DNA from: Abelmoschus esculentus
Taxonomy: Eukaryota > Streptophyta > Magnoliopsida > Malvales > Malvaceae
Length of the DNA: 64,000 nucleotides
NCBI GenBank assembly: GCA_035048815.1
Contig: JAUCBN010000020.1
Location: 7,447,501 to 7,511,500 of the forward strand
Direction of reading: 5' to 3'
The notes under the pieces were generated by a model, which searched no databases, was not told the DNA's origin, and saw only the letters and a list, made by a program, of their open reading frames with translations. A program made the translations under genes and the position numbers. Positions 10,232 through 22,794 of the stretch are shown here, in pieces. Numbering within the stretch: the first letter of the stretch is position 1; each line of letters opens with the position of its first letter.

Positions 10232-12901
10232 TGTAACGACCCGGTTTTTCCAAGTCAACATCGAGCATTGAATCAAGCCATAGATCGTCAAGTCGGGCAC
10301 ATGTTTGATCTTGTGGGTTGTGTTGGATCGTATTGGGCCTTGGTTTTGCTTGTTAGGACTTTCAGGTTTGTTTTAGGCTCGCTTGTTGGGCCTAGCTTTG
10401 GGGTTGGACTGGATAAAGATATGTTAGTGAAGGGCAAAGGAGTAATTTCCTTTCCCATTCACTTATAACCAGCCCTAGAGAAAAAGGGGATCATCTTTTC
10501 ACCATCTCTCCAATCTTCTTTTTCTTCTTCTTCTTTTTCTCTTTCACCCAAAATAAAAGAAAAGATGGAAACTTGTTGTTGTTGAGAAGGAATTCCATTT
10601 TGGTCAGCAAGGAAGAGTTGTTCCAATATCTCACGATCTTCGTATCAAGGTGTTCATCTCTTGGTTTGGTAAAAGAGAGGTTTGAAGCTCAAAATCAAAG
10701 CTTGGGAGTGAGAAAAGCTAGGAAGAAGCTTGAATTCGAGTTTGTTGCTTGAGGTCTGAACATTTCTGACTCTTACACTTCATATGCTTCATAAATTCGT
10801 TTCTTGCTTGATTTTTGGTTATGGAATGCTTGAAATGGGTGTTTAGGGTAGTTAGAAACCCTAGAATGGTAGATTTCGTACTAAGGGTTAAATGGATGTA
10901 AAAATGGTAAGAAATCGCCTTGTATACTTCATTAAACCTCTAAAATCAATTTGGGAATCAACTATACATATTAGGGGAGGTTTCTTAGAGATTTACAACC
11001 TTAGACCTGTAAGTTTGTACAAGCGTATCGATACAAGGGGGAGGTGTATCGATACCCTGTAGGAAAAACTTAGGCGAGAAAGGCAGGCATATCGATACGC
11101 CTTGCCCGCGTTTCGATACGGAGCTTTACAATAGCATTCCCGATTCGATACCCGTATCAAAGCGAGTAGGTCTTCCTTAGTTGACTTTGAAGTTTAGTCA
11201 AGGTGTTTCGGTACCCCCTTTGGGAGGGTATCGATACAAGGTGTTTCGATACCTTCTTTGGAGAGGGTATAGATACAGGGTGTTTCGATACCCCATGTAG
11301 GAGTATTAATACCCCTGAGTAAATTGCACAAGTTCTTAAGGGAAAAGTTGGAAAGTCTCATAATGTTAACCTAGGGGGTCCTTTGGGTCGCTTAATCTAT
11401 AAAATGAAATATGAAACAAATAGAACAAGTTTAATGTCCGATACGAGAAATTATAACGAATAACTCAATCAAAGATAGATGACTTAATTATTATTATGTT
11501 TCCCTAAGAATCTCAGGTAGGTCGGAAATAACGCGTGATGGTTAGGGTCCTTGTTGAGTGCTGGTAGGATACCCATACAATTTAGGGGCTATGGTTAATG
11601 AAATATTCTAAATAGAATCTTGTAAACGACCTAGTGGTTTGTGTATCTAATCTTAATTATGAGAGATGACTTGGAATATTAGAAGCATGCCTTGAACTTT
11701 GTAAGTGGTTTGACTTGTGTTGTTATATGGTGTATTTGTGTGGGTGGGGCTCGGGAAGCATGTATTATTATGTCTTGGTAAAAGGGAAACTAGATATCCT
11801 AGAGTCAGTGCATGGGCACTTAGTTAAGGGGACAAGTACTTTGGGCTGTGTAAGAGAGTACGTCCGACTTGTCCATGGGCTATGTGATCTGGATGCGGTT
11901 CAAACCTATTCGTGGCCATGTTGATCCGGATAAGGAATATAACTTAATGGGCTGTGTGAGCATTAAGCAACTCGATGGGCTATGTGAACTCGAGTAACCT
12001 TATGGGCTGTGTGACCTCAATGATGGACTGCTTGTGACTATGTTGATCCACGTATGTCCCGGACATATCTGTGGCTATGTTGATCTAGATATGATCCAAC
12101 AAGATGACTATGTGATCACGGGTATTATAGGGCTACGCTTGGCCAATAGTTATGGATGTTGCATGCATGTTTGTATGTTATGATATTTGTGGGCAATGAC
12201 CTTAATGCCCTAAAGCTGTATGAGTAGGGTAAGATAATTGTAATTCGATGGGCTGTGTGATCTCGATATATCTCGATGTAACTCGAGGGACTGTTTGAGA
12301 CCGAGTAGATAAGCCTTATATGGCAAATGATCTTTATGTATACATATATGTTGATATCATGAGATAATAACTTGAGAACTCTAGCTAAGGTAGAATAGGA
12401 GATGAACCTTAGTTTAGAAACCTTTCTGTGCACTCTTGACTATACTATCTTACTTGCTCGTTTTATGATACTTATGAATTGTTAGAGTTGAGATGTACCA
12501 CTGAGCTTGTTAGCTCAGCGTGCGGAATTGTGGTTTTTCCGTTGCGTAGGTGACAGATAGCTTTGGTGGAGTAGCTTTGAGGAGGATTTCCTAACACCGG
12601 AGCCGTCTAAAGAGTACAGTACTTGATCTTTAGTAGGACCTAGTGTATTCATAAGACCTTACCAAATATCGAGTATGTATCTTTACTTTGGATTTCATTT
12701 TGAGTCAGATAATGTATTTTAAAAAAAAAAGGAGCTCCAGTTTTGTAAACACTTTATTACATATTATTTTGATATACGTGGATTTATGAAACATGATATT
12801 TTAAGTTTTTGGACACGTGCTTTGAAAAGAATTTTGATGGGTTGGGTTTTGGGTGACCCAAATATGGCACTTCGAATCTGGATCGGGATCGGGGTGTTAC
12901 A
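10232..12901 (+). mobile_element. 3' LTR of gypsy element B
   Basis: 2,670 bp from TGTAACGACCC to GGGGTGTTACA. It aligns with 2610-6391 apart from the solo LTR there. It keeps the motif cluster (11020-11320) and the GATGGGCTGTGTGA repeats (11840-12300). It ends against copia-1 sequence (AGATCTCTTTATTATCAGG). The 5-mer after it (AGATC) does not match the one before 2610. Confidence 0.85.
11020..11320. repeat. GTATCGATAC palindrome cluster in the 3' LTR
   Basis: Counterpart of 3430-3735. Perfect GTATCGATAC occurs near 11025, 11047 and 11228, with several TTTCGATACC half copies between. Confidence 0.85.
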
Positions 12902-15900
12902 AGATCTCTTTATTATCAGGTACCTGAGTCATGTCAATGTCTCTATTGAAGAACTCTTAATATCTTTTAGAGATTTTTATAATACGGTGATTCCTCGATC
13001 AGACCATCATAAAAATATAGCTCTTTTTTAGGATTTTTATTTTTGGAACTTACATGTCTAACAGGCTTCAAACGTAAGTTAGAATCATTAACAACTAGAG
13101 TTTATCTTTCTAAGACATCAAATTTAATCGGAGTATTCATAGCTAGTATATATGACTTAGTCATTCTTTTAGGGTCAACAAAATCATCTTACAATTGATT
13201 TGCTAAATAAATTATTCTTTGAACTTATAGTTCATATTTTTGAATACGTGGACCAAACTAAGAAGATGATAATTCATTTCGAATTATTTCTTTTTCTAGC
13301 TATTTTATTTTCTTCCCCTAATGTTGGGTAAATTGACTCATTAAAATGATAGTCTGTAAATCGAGCTATATAAATTCCCTATCAGAAGTTCAAGATATTT
13401 AATTATCAAGGGGAATTTAAATCTGACATATATTCTAAACATAACTCATCTTTGTGCATTATGGTGGAGCAATTAGAACATACACCGCACACCAAAAAAA
13501 ATCTAAGATGATAAATATTTGGTTCGTGACCAAAAACCATTTGTAATTGGAAAAACTTATGATCATGTGTTGGCTTGATGCGAATTAGTGATACTACATG
13601 TAAAATGATATATCATAAATATTATCAAGACTGATTGTCTTTATAAGATAATTTGGAAAATGTGCTTGTAATTTTATCAACTGAGCTAGTAGCCTCGTAA
13701 ACACCAAGTTGCGAGTTAATAACAAGGATACATATAACCATCTAGATGGACTGTAAGAAAGGTGCATAGGCCTACATATATCACCTTGAAGAAAATAATT
13801 AGTAGTTTTGCACTCTATCTTAACTAATGATGATTGAATAATCATATTGCTTTGATAGCAAGTATCACATTAAAAGAAATACCTTTAAGAAAATTTTAGT
13901 TCTTCAATAAATGACAACATGAAAGTGTCAACAAATTTTTGCATCATAATTGAACCGTGATGGCCTAACGGGTCATGCTAAATAAAATTATTAGTAAACA
14001 TCTATTTTAGAATAGAATGAGTTTCAGTTTGTACTAATTCTTCTGTAGTACAATATGAATTATAGTGCATGTAATTTTGTCAAGGTTTTCTTATTGCCCT
14101 GAGTTATACTCGTAATATTGAGATAATCAGCATCCCCTTGACTAATATTCTCAATATATTTCTACAAATATCTTTAAAACTCAATAAGTCACTTTGCGAC
14201 TTTAACAAGTATAATGCACTATAAATATGGAATAAAGTTTTATTTGACAATAACATATTTGTTCAGTCGGAGCCTTCTGTGATATTAGTATTTCCAGATA
14301 TAATACTCACATTATTCCCTTGTATTAAAATGGAAAAATATTCATAATTATGCACCTTTTAATATGTGCTTTATTTATTCACTTTGGGGATTAAAAAATA
14401 TGTTCTTTGTACCCATTCACTTCGGGGAATGAAAAAAATATTAAATATAGAACATCATATCAAATCGGTTATCTATCAAAGATAGACTCTCAAGAGCTCT
14501 TCCGAAGCATTGCTATTTTAATACTTTGAGATATAGTAATCATATTTTCTCACTTCTCTCTTGCATTTTAAAGGAAAAATATTTATTATGCTTAAGTATA
14601 GTATGAATACTTACATTGTTTGTTAGCATAAATAGACACAATTCATTGTATATTTTATTCCGAAAGTAATAATATTATTTAAAGGATAGATTAACATAAA
14701 GCGTAAATAAATAATATGTAAAGTAAATTAACATAAATAAAAATAAATTAATATCAAACAAAATAAATAAAAGATAAATTATTCCCTATAGATGTTATAA
14801 GGGAAATAAAGTAAATGGTGAATTATTCTCTTTAAGGGTTATAAGAAAATTAATGATATCCAATTGAGTTTAACCAACAATGCCATAATTATTTTCGCCA
14901 CAAAGAAAATCTGTTTACATTTTCTTTCATTTATCATTAATGATTATGGATAATAGTTTGTACCATTGCATTGATAACATAAATTTTTTGATAATATCTC
15001 TATCATTCTTGTCATCTTTATAATCCCACTTCTGGTGGATATAAACATTCTCAAAATGATCATCTTATCAATGTCTATTTTTTATGGGCTCAATCGCGAC
15101 CACAATTACTAATGTGACATTTATTTTTTTCCATTATATAATATCACATTCACTTCAAGGAATGGACAAAGACTAATAGGTATTTAAAACTTTTTTACGA
15201 TATTCTGTCTACAGGACAACATTATTGTGTGAAAAGTGGAGTATGCTTTTCTAATATATCCTCATCAGTGATACTCTGGCACATAACTAAGTTTCATTCA
15301 CTAACTATATAGTGAATTATTATGTTTGCATTCACTTCAGAAATGAAACAAATCTAATTATCGCATGAAATAAACATCATGCTTGCATTCACTTCAAGGA
15401 ATGACATAAATCCAATAAGCATGAAATAAGTATCATCCATGCATTCACTTTAGGGAATGTCTCCCATAAAAATTCTTGGATGAAGACGATTTTTGTAACT
15501 TGAACTTGGGAGAAGCTTATATTCAAGTTTTTCGATATAAAAAATATTGCTTTCAAGCAAATATATACTATATAACATTCAAATAGTAAATAGTAATTGA
15601 TTAATAAATATATATACAATACATAAAAAGAACAAAAAATTTAATCCTCATACGTGACATTATTAAACCAGTTAATAATGTCCTTTAAAAAAAACCTCCT
15701 TTGAGACCAGTATCCTCATAGAACGGGATGTCCAACCAATATACTCAGAATAAACCAATATAACAAAGAACATATTATTAATTTAAAGGTTCAATATTTA
15801 TTTCAATATCATGTAATACTTAAAACATAATTAAAAACATAAACTTTCATCTTCAAAATAAACAATTATTTCTCATAACTAAAGACAAAAAAAAAATCTC

Positions 15901-16330
15901 AAATTAAATAGATGCAAAACACTACCTGTATATGTCATTGTATTTTAAATAAATATAATTTCATGATTTGAACAACCATCCCTTAATTTGAGAATAATTA
16001 ATTATCCATTATATCGAGATAAATAAGTAAAACATATTGGATTTTCCAAGCTAAGTTAAATATATGGTAGATTTAGTCACCAATATCCTAGAATCGTTTT
16101 CGGTAATTATTGACAAGAACCACGATAATTGAGCCACTCTATCGCTACACAAACACCAAATAACCAATGATTTTTCAAAAATTAAAAATCAAGTTAAAGA
16201 TCAAGAGAGAAAAATAATCGATAATTAAAATACAATAAAGGGAGAATAACTTATCTTTGATTCATGCTAATAACAAATTATTTTCAATAACTCCTTTAAG
16301 ATTCGAACGATAAAAACCTCCGTTGGTTAA
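12902..16330 (-). pseudogene. Ty1/copia internal region (copia-1, gag to integrase), decayed
   Basis: The left part (12902-13080) matches copia-2 at 44852-44985 just upstream of RT, so it rejoins the RT fragment at 1-653. At 13594-13845 the minus strand reads as a copia integrase core: FLQGDICRPMH, then RWLYVSLLLTRNLVFTRLLAQ, then a worn RLDN-type segment. Further toward 16330 the gag or leader region is too decayed to translate. Frames are broken throughout. About 218 bp of copia between the two halves is missing compared with copia-2. Confidence 0.7.
14380..15460. repeat. Dispersed CATTCACTTC..GGAATG hairpin motif in the copia leader
   Basis: A motif of about 18-20 bp of the form CATTC-ACTTCAAG-GAATG recurs near 14380, 14418, 15147, 15329, 15387 and 15440. 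Its ends are inverted repeats (CATTC/GAATG). The copies are separated by unrelated sequence, so this is not a plain tandem array. Confidence 0.7.
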
Positions 16331-16348
16331 AGTCTCGTGTTGATAACA
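16331..16348 (-). other. Copia primer binding site
   Basis: Read on the minus strand, TTATCAACACGAGACT follows directly on the LTR end. This is the internal (half-tRNA type) initiator tRNA-Met site used by some plant copia elements. It fixes the LTR at 16349-16583 as the 5' LTR of a minus-strand element. Confidence 0.6.
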
Positions 16349-16583
16349 TGTCGTGAATAAAGTAAAGAACAAGAACAAAATAGATGAACAAAAATGAGAG
16401 ACAAAAAAGAGAGACTTATACTATATTCTCAAAGTAGGGTATACAATATTTTCTTTAAAAGTCTATATTTATAGGCATAAGATGGAAGTCTTAATTCCAA
16501 TAAGAATTAAACTCTAATAATAAAGTATATTAAAATATTATTTAATATATGGATATCTACCATAAATAAAGATATTTATAATA
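16349..16583 (-). mobile_element. 5' LTR of copia-1
   Basis: It aligns with the 226 bp LTR of copia-2 at 40960-41185, including the GTCTATATTTATAGGCATAAGATG block that contains the TATA region. The inner end (TGTCGTGAATA on plus) is exact; the outer end is worn and placed by alignment. Confidence 0.75.
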
Positions 16584-18274
16584 GAAAAATAATATTTTAT
16601 TTTTACCCTTAATTTTTAATACTAATATATTAAAATAATATTAAATAAAAAAATAATATTATATTAAAATAATATTTTAATAATAAATACAATAATTTTT
16701 AAATATAATAATTAATAAAATAATATTTTAAATCAATAAAAAATAGTATAAAACTTTAATATTATAAATATTAAATATAATAATTATTTATATTAATTAA
16801 TATTTAAATGATAATAATAATAATAATAAATTTTATAAAAACGAATTTAAATATCATTTAAGTTTATTTATTCTTACTTTGTAATATCATATCTAAAATA
16901 AATATTTTATATTTTTAAAACACATTTTAAGTGTAATGTCAATCACTAAAATTTTAGGATTAACTTATTAAAATCATTTCTTAACAATATTTTCAAAATC
17001 AATTTTCAAAACAATATCAAAATAACTTTAATTATATATTACTCATTGATTTTTATTTTTTATATGTGACCCAATTGTATTTAATAAAATATATGTCTTA
17101 TTTTTTTAATTAATTCTATATATTTTGTCCCTAATCTTAAATTTTTACTATAATTTTTCATAAATTTTTTAAGGTAAAACTATAGTGTGCAGTCAATATA
17201 CATATTGACAAATACATTCATATACAATTAGTACACAAATCTCCTTCTCCCATCTTTGTTCTTTATTTTCTCTATGATGAGAGAGATATATTTTAATAAT
17301 GATAGTTGGTAGCTAGATTTATTTTTAATTTTTAATAAATTGTTATGTTCTTATAACATGATTTTATTTTATTTTTTGATGTACTTTTCTCTGTTATTTG
17401 GTATGATTTTTTCTTTCTGTTTTAGTTTTTTAGTAGGGTTGGATCCAATGACATCACGACTAATCAAGATGATGTTTGTATCCTTTTTTTTATTTAAAAT
17501 CTTTGGATTATGTTTTTATTTTTGTCCTCTTATGATCTTGTAACGCTAGTTTTGTTTACTATGTATATATCTGAATTTAAGTGTTTTATTTATTAAATTG
17601 GGAATTTTTATTTTAATTTTGGATATATCCTCGTTTAATAAAATTAGTGAATTTATTTTTTTTAAAAAAAAGTACACAAATTAAATTACAATTTCAATTA
17701 CTATATTCGTAATACAAATAAAATCAATTATTATAAAACACGGACGTAAAATTGATTGGAATATATCTGAACAAAAATTTGAATAAATCTAGATTAATAA
17801 AATTCAAACCAAAATAAATTTCGAACATAAATTAATTTTACATTCAAACTTAAACTTATATTTTGAGTGAGTGGGATCGTCTTTACCGAAATTTTACACT
17901 TCACTAATGAGTTTAGAACTCTCTTAGCCAATAAGAGAAGATTAGTAATAAAAATATGATCACCCAGCGTGTAATCTTGACTTCCATCTGCCAAATAATC
18001 TTCCCAAAGCCGATTCCTGAGGCAATGGCTTTTTGACGGATTGAGTGTTGCTCAGATCATTCCGGCATTCGGCAGACGTTTTGTACGAGGTGTGGTCAGT
18101 GTTGGGTTGGCGTTAATAAAAGAGGGTGGTGGTCAACTAATAACACTGCTAAGAACTCAGAGACAATCCTTGAGTTCAACATTTATCTTATGCAAAAACT
18201 ACACACAAGAAAGGAAGAAGGAAAAATCAAACATTCAGGTGGCCGGTAACCACTACATCTCCAAGATTTTAATA
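16584..18274. other. AT-rich spacer, no gene seen
   Basis: Strings of ATT, TAA and AATA repeats up to about 17700, including an AAT microsatellite near 16811-16828. The segment 17800-18190 has a more mixed composition and may be a worn mobile fragment, but nothing in it was recognised in six frames. Confidence 0.6.
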
Positions 18275-18360
18275 TTTTTTTATTTAATAATTGAAATAAT
18301 AAAGATGTGAACAACTTTTTTTATTTAATAATCGAAATAATAAAGATGTGAAAAACTTAT
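18275..18360. repeat. Two-copy tandem repeat, about 42 bp
   Basis: The phrase TTTATTTAATAATTGAAATA with AATAAAGATGTGAA occurs twice head to tail, differing at a few bases. Confidence 0.8.
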
Positions 18361-18390
18361 AATTATTAATAGAAATTTATTATTTTTTTA

Positions 18391-18615
18391 GTGTTTTATG
18401 TATGTCTCGATATTAAAAATAGATTTTTGATGATTTTTTTAGTGTATCTTTTTTGTGTGTTTTATATAAGTCTCAACATTAAATAGATTTTTGTTGATTT
18501 TTTTTGAGTGTATCTTTTTTGTGTGTTTTATATAAGTCTCAACATTAAATAGATTTTTGTTGATTTTTTTTAGTGTATCTTTTTTGTGTGTTTTATATAA
18601 GTCTCAACATTTTAT
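18391..18615. repeat. Minisatellite, unit about 66 bp, 3-4 copies
   Basis: The unit starts GTGTTTTATATAAGTCTCAA and includes ATAGATTTTTGTTGATTTTT and GTGTATCTTTTTTGT. The second and third copies are nearly identical. The first has several changes (ATGTATGTCTCGATATT). Confidence 0.85.
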
Positions 18616-20099
18616 ATCTACGAGACAGGTAATGTCTAACTCAACAAATTGTAACAATACGTGCCTTTTAAAATTGTTAGGTAACCTATATAAATAATGC
18701 TTCGTTTATGACTTAATTTTTTGTTGAGATTTATTTTGAATATGAGAAATTATAAATATTTTTCCGTAATAATTAATAAATCAATTGAATCTAGCTAAAA
18801 TTAAATGATTATGACAGCGGTTAATAAAATTTGTATAATAGTAAATTTAACCCTTAACCTTTATATTTTACTTTGGTCATAAATTTAAAATTTTCACTCT
18901 CAACATTAAACATTACATCATTTTAGTTCTTTAAATCTTAAATTTCATCTTCTTCTCTTCTAATAACAAATAAATATCTCATTATAGTTATTACCGTAAA
19001 TATCAATGGAGGTTTTGTTTCTCCAACAGTTTTTCATTGCTCATAAAAATAGGGTTGTAGATGACCATCATTAACATCAATAGATGTTTATTTTTTGAAG
19101 AGAAGAAGATGGAGTTTAGGATTTAAGGGATTAAAATATTATAATATATAAATATTGAGATATAAAATTTTAAATTTAGGATTAAATTAAAATAAAATAA
19201 AAGTTTAGGGTTAAATTTGTTATTATATAAATTTTATTAACTATAAAAATATCAACAGTTTATTTTTAATAAAATTAAATTGATTTATTAGTCGTGTTTA
19301 GTCAAGAGACCTATTTATAACATCTCATAATTAAAAAAACTCAAAAAAAAAATTAAATCACAATAGAAGAATCATTTATATAATTTACTCATAATTGTTT
19401 CATTAAACCAAGAATTTGATATCCACGTCATCATTTCTTTCTTTCTTGTCCACAAACATTTAGTGCACGTTTTTCACATCCCTTTTTCATCAAAGTGGCA
19501 CTTGTAGATGAATTTGGAACTCTGCATATATTGATATATAATATACCATGTGAAGAAAACTAATAATGCGCAAGGCCTAACTCGCGTAAAGTAACGAGTC
19601 TCACTCGTTTAGTTGGATCACCCCTGACTCGGACCTCATCTCATAGGAAAACTGAATTTCACTCGGTTTAGGGTAAAACTTATGCCATTTACTTAAAACG
19701 TTTTTTATTGAATAAACAATTGTTTGAAGAAGAGTTTCATGTAAACCCGTGATATAGACAAAATGAAAGTTGACATCATAATCCTACCAATATAAATACA
19801 TAAATTTATAAATAACCTCCACCTACACAGTCCGTACACTTTTATCACATCATATAACTACACAAGACAATCTTAAATCGAATAGATAGATATAGTTGAA
19901 TTATATAGAATATAAAACTCATAATTTTATAAATTGTTGGTTCATTGGATAAGTAGAATAAGTATCGTATTTAGGCATAAACAGAAGAGGCAACCATTCA
20001 GGACCCGTCCTGTCCAGGGCATAGAATTTTTATAATTAAATATATTTATAAAAATATTTTATATTAATAATATAATTTAATTTTTAATATATTATTAAT
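18616..20099. other. Spacer without recognised gene
   Basis: AT-rich throughout except 19565-19680, a patch of higher GC containing several ACTCG repeats. No open frame with recognisable similarity and no element ends were found. Confidence 0.6.
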
Positions 20100-20296
20100 A
20101 TTTTAAAATTTTCTTAATATTTATTATTGTGAATCTAATTTTATCTCAATATTTATTATAAAGGACACCAATTTTTTTCAATATTTATTATTAAGATATA
20201 CACTTAAAACTTAGTTTTTCTATAAATTTTGTTATTAATGACTCATTTTTTTCCCAATACTTGTTATCAAGAATGTACTCTTAAAGTTTATTTATT
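20100..20296. repeat. Left part of a CAATAYTTGTTATTA minisatellite (MULE target)
   Basis: Phrases such as TCAATATTTATTATTAAG and CCAATACTTGTTATCAAG recur about every 35-60 bp. The same phrase continues at 31172-31400 on the far side of the Mutator-like element, so one repeat tract was split by that insertion. The last 9 bp (TTATTTATT, 20288-20296) are the target duplication. Confidence 0.7.
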
Positions 20297-20671
20297 GGGT
20301 AAATTACTGCACTAGTCACTTATGTTTACCCTTAGTATACTTTTAATCACTGATTTTGAAAAACGGCCAGTAAGGTTACTATTGTTTTCGGGGTGTAAAG
20401 TTTTCGTCACTTCAACGTTAAGTACCTTTAAATATTAACGAAAAAATGATCTATCACAAAAAAAATTGATAAATTCCTTAAATAATCCTTAAAATATTAT
20501 TATACTTTTATTTCATCTTTAATTTGACTCTCAAAATTCAAAAAAATTATCTTTTCATCATCTTTTCAAATAAACCTTATCCCAAACCCCCAAATCCTCA
20601 CCCAAAAAACATTCTCAAATCCTTACCTGATATATAATTTTTAGTAAATTGGTTCAACCATGTTAAATAAC

Positions 20672-21265
20672 TATTAGGTGTTAAATTTTGCTATTTATTT
20701 ACCCTTTTTACTCATGTTTATTATTACACTTAAGCACATAATTAGTTGCAATTTAATTATTTCCATGCATTTTTATTTTATTTCTTTGGTTGTCACCTTA
20801 TGTCCTTAATTGCTTGATTTTTGTGAAAAAAGATACTGTTGTGGTTTGTCTCCACGTTTGCAGGACTTATTCCTTGATGAGGAGCTATCGAATGGAAAGA
20901 AATAATAGAAGATAAAGTTAATGATGGGAGATATAGAAAGAGTGGATGATTGAAGCAAAGAAGGAAATATATGATGTAAATAAAATAAGAAATGGATATA
21001 TATTTTTTATAGTTATTTTCATATCTATTTTATTTTAACATCCATGATTGATCAAATCAACTCCATATAAGGAATATGCCGTCTACAACATGAAGGGGGG
21101 CTGAATCATGAGAGTTGATCGAGAGATTGAGAGAGAGGAAGCTAGTGGCCATCATCCTTTTCATCTTTATTTGTCTTGTTTTATTTGAGTGATGAGAGGA
21201 ATATTTGTTGGATACTTTTGCCCAACCATGAACTAACTCTAAGTTGGTCAGGGTTATTCTATTTT
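20672..21265 (+). mobile_element. Partial LTR, left unit of the Athila-like array
   Basis: It matches the first 590 bp of the LTRs at 22795 and 28494, from TATTAGGTGTTAAATT (TG start changed to TA) to GGGTTATTCTATTTTATG. It then jumps straight to internal sequence (AATCTATGAATGAGAAATT). Confidence 0.8.
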
Positions 21266-22794
21266 ATGAATCTATGAATGAGAAATTACTAATTGTCTCG
21301 GCAAAGCCACAACAATTCCTACCCAGGAAATTAGTTCTTTTCAATTCTCTGTTGAATTTTTTCCCCCAAAATCTTAGTCAAGATGGTCCAAACTGTTTGA
21401 AGTTGTTACACCATTTCCACATGGTGTAGTGATAATAAAGTCCAATATTGACAGACGAGAATTTAAAGTGAATGAACAAAGATTAAAGCACTACACCAAC
21501 ACTATTTGGGAAATTGATAAAGAAAGGGTTACTTTAGAAGATGCATGATCATGCTCTTCTTTAGTAATTTTTATTTTTATTGTGTTTTATTTTGGACAAT
21601 TTTTAATATTTGGTATTTTTCTAGATTTTCTTAATTATGGATAGACTTTAATATGGGTCAAAATTTGAAGAGATTAATTCCATAATTAACTCTAAAAGTT
21701 ACCCTTAATTTTGGTCTATTTATTTCCTTTTTATCCTAACTTTCCTTTCAATAATGATCTTTGCAGCATACTTTCATCAATATTATTTTTTTCTTGACAG
21801 GTAAGTGGATAGTACTTATATTGCACATCTTGGATCAATTTGCTACGATGCTATGCTCGTTACACTAAAAATTCACATGTCCAGACAATTGTTGTTGCTT
21901 AGGCAACTGCTGCTCAAGTTACAAGCATTGATGGAGGATCTAATCCACAAGAACTCAAGCACCAAGAAGGGAAAGAAAGTGAAATCGATTGCAACAAGGA
22001 AATTGCTAACTAAAGGTGAAAACCTTTCCAATTAACTCATTTTTATTTTTATTTTTGCATGCATTGCGGACAAAGCTCATCTCGAGTTTGGGGGTATTTA
22101 CCTTTAATTAATTCATGGTAGACTGCATTGATCATTAGTTGCATATAGATTGCATATATTATTTGTCAAGAATTTCAATTTGATCTAATTGCTTTAAATT
22201 TGATGGTTAACCAATGATAAAATTTATGCCATTGCACTTAATTAAAATTGCCTTTGATTTTAGGATTGCATTGGAAGAATCTAGAATTTTACTATGATGC
22301 TGAAATTTTTACACGGTTGTGACTTGTTGATTGATAGAGCGTTTGTGAATTTAGGTTGTTAGAATTTTTGGGCAAATAAATAAAAAAAAAAAGAAGAAGG
22401 GAAAAACGAATAAGGAATATCATTCTAGAGGTGTCCGAAACTGGCTCAAGTTGATAAAATTAAAGAAATTAATTAATTGATAGAGGTGCTCGAAACTGAT
22501 TCTAGTGGAATTTGTGATTAATTCTTAGTCAATTAATGCTTTAAACCGAATGTTCACTTAGAATCTTGAAAATTAACTTGTACACAACTTAGCACACATT
22601 TGGTCACGAGCATTATAGTTTGATTCTGAAAATTTTCTTTGCTTTTCGAAAAATTAAAAGGTGATCATACTTTATGTCCCGGTTCTGAGGTTGGAAGTTA
22701 AATTTTGAAGCATGTCTTTGAAGATTCAATGCCTTGGCAATTAATTGTTAGGTTTGCATTGCTTGAGGACAAGAAATAACTCGAGTTTGGGGGG
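21266..22794 (+). mobile_element. Duplicate of the 3' internal region, left unit
   Basis: It matches 26870-28493 in order: the integrase tail (GTCCAAACTGTTTGAAGTTG, then ACTACACCAACACTATTTGG), the leucine-rich remnant near 21880-22030, a polypurine-like block at 22061-22096, the 26-nt hairpins at 22425-22450 and 22480-22505, and the final polypurine tract before 22795. About 115 bp present at 27242-27355 is missing near 21640. Confidence 0.8.

Noticed and set aside
10046..10468. Open frames on both strands across the internal/LTR joint
   Set aside because: They cross the polypurine tract and LTR start, so cannot be one gene.
3430..12300. CRISPR-like array from repeated short palindromes
   Set aside because: Spacing is irregular, no unique equal-length spacers, and the DNA is plant nuclear.
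17340..17543. 67-codon frame rich in Phe and Leu
   Set aside because: Low-complexity translation of AT-rich DNA with no similarity or promoter signs.
18041..18310. 89-codon frame in a patch of better base composition
   Set aside because: The middle reads somewhat like protein, but no family, splice site or homology was seen and the end runs into a minisatellite.
21805..22035. Leucine-rich frame, duplicated at 27427-27738
   Set aside because: Part of the duplicated 3' non-coding region of the Athila-like unit; frames differ between copies.
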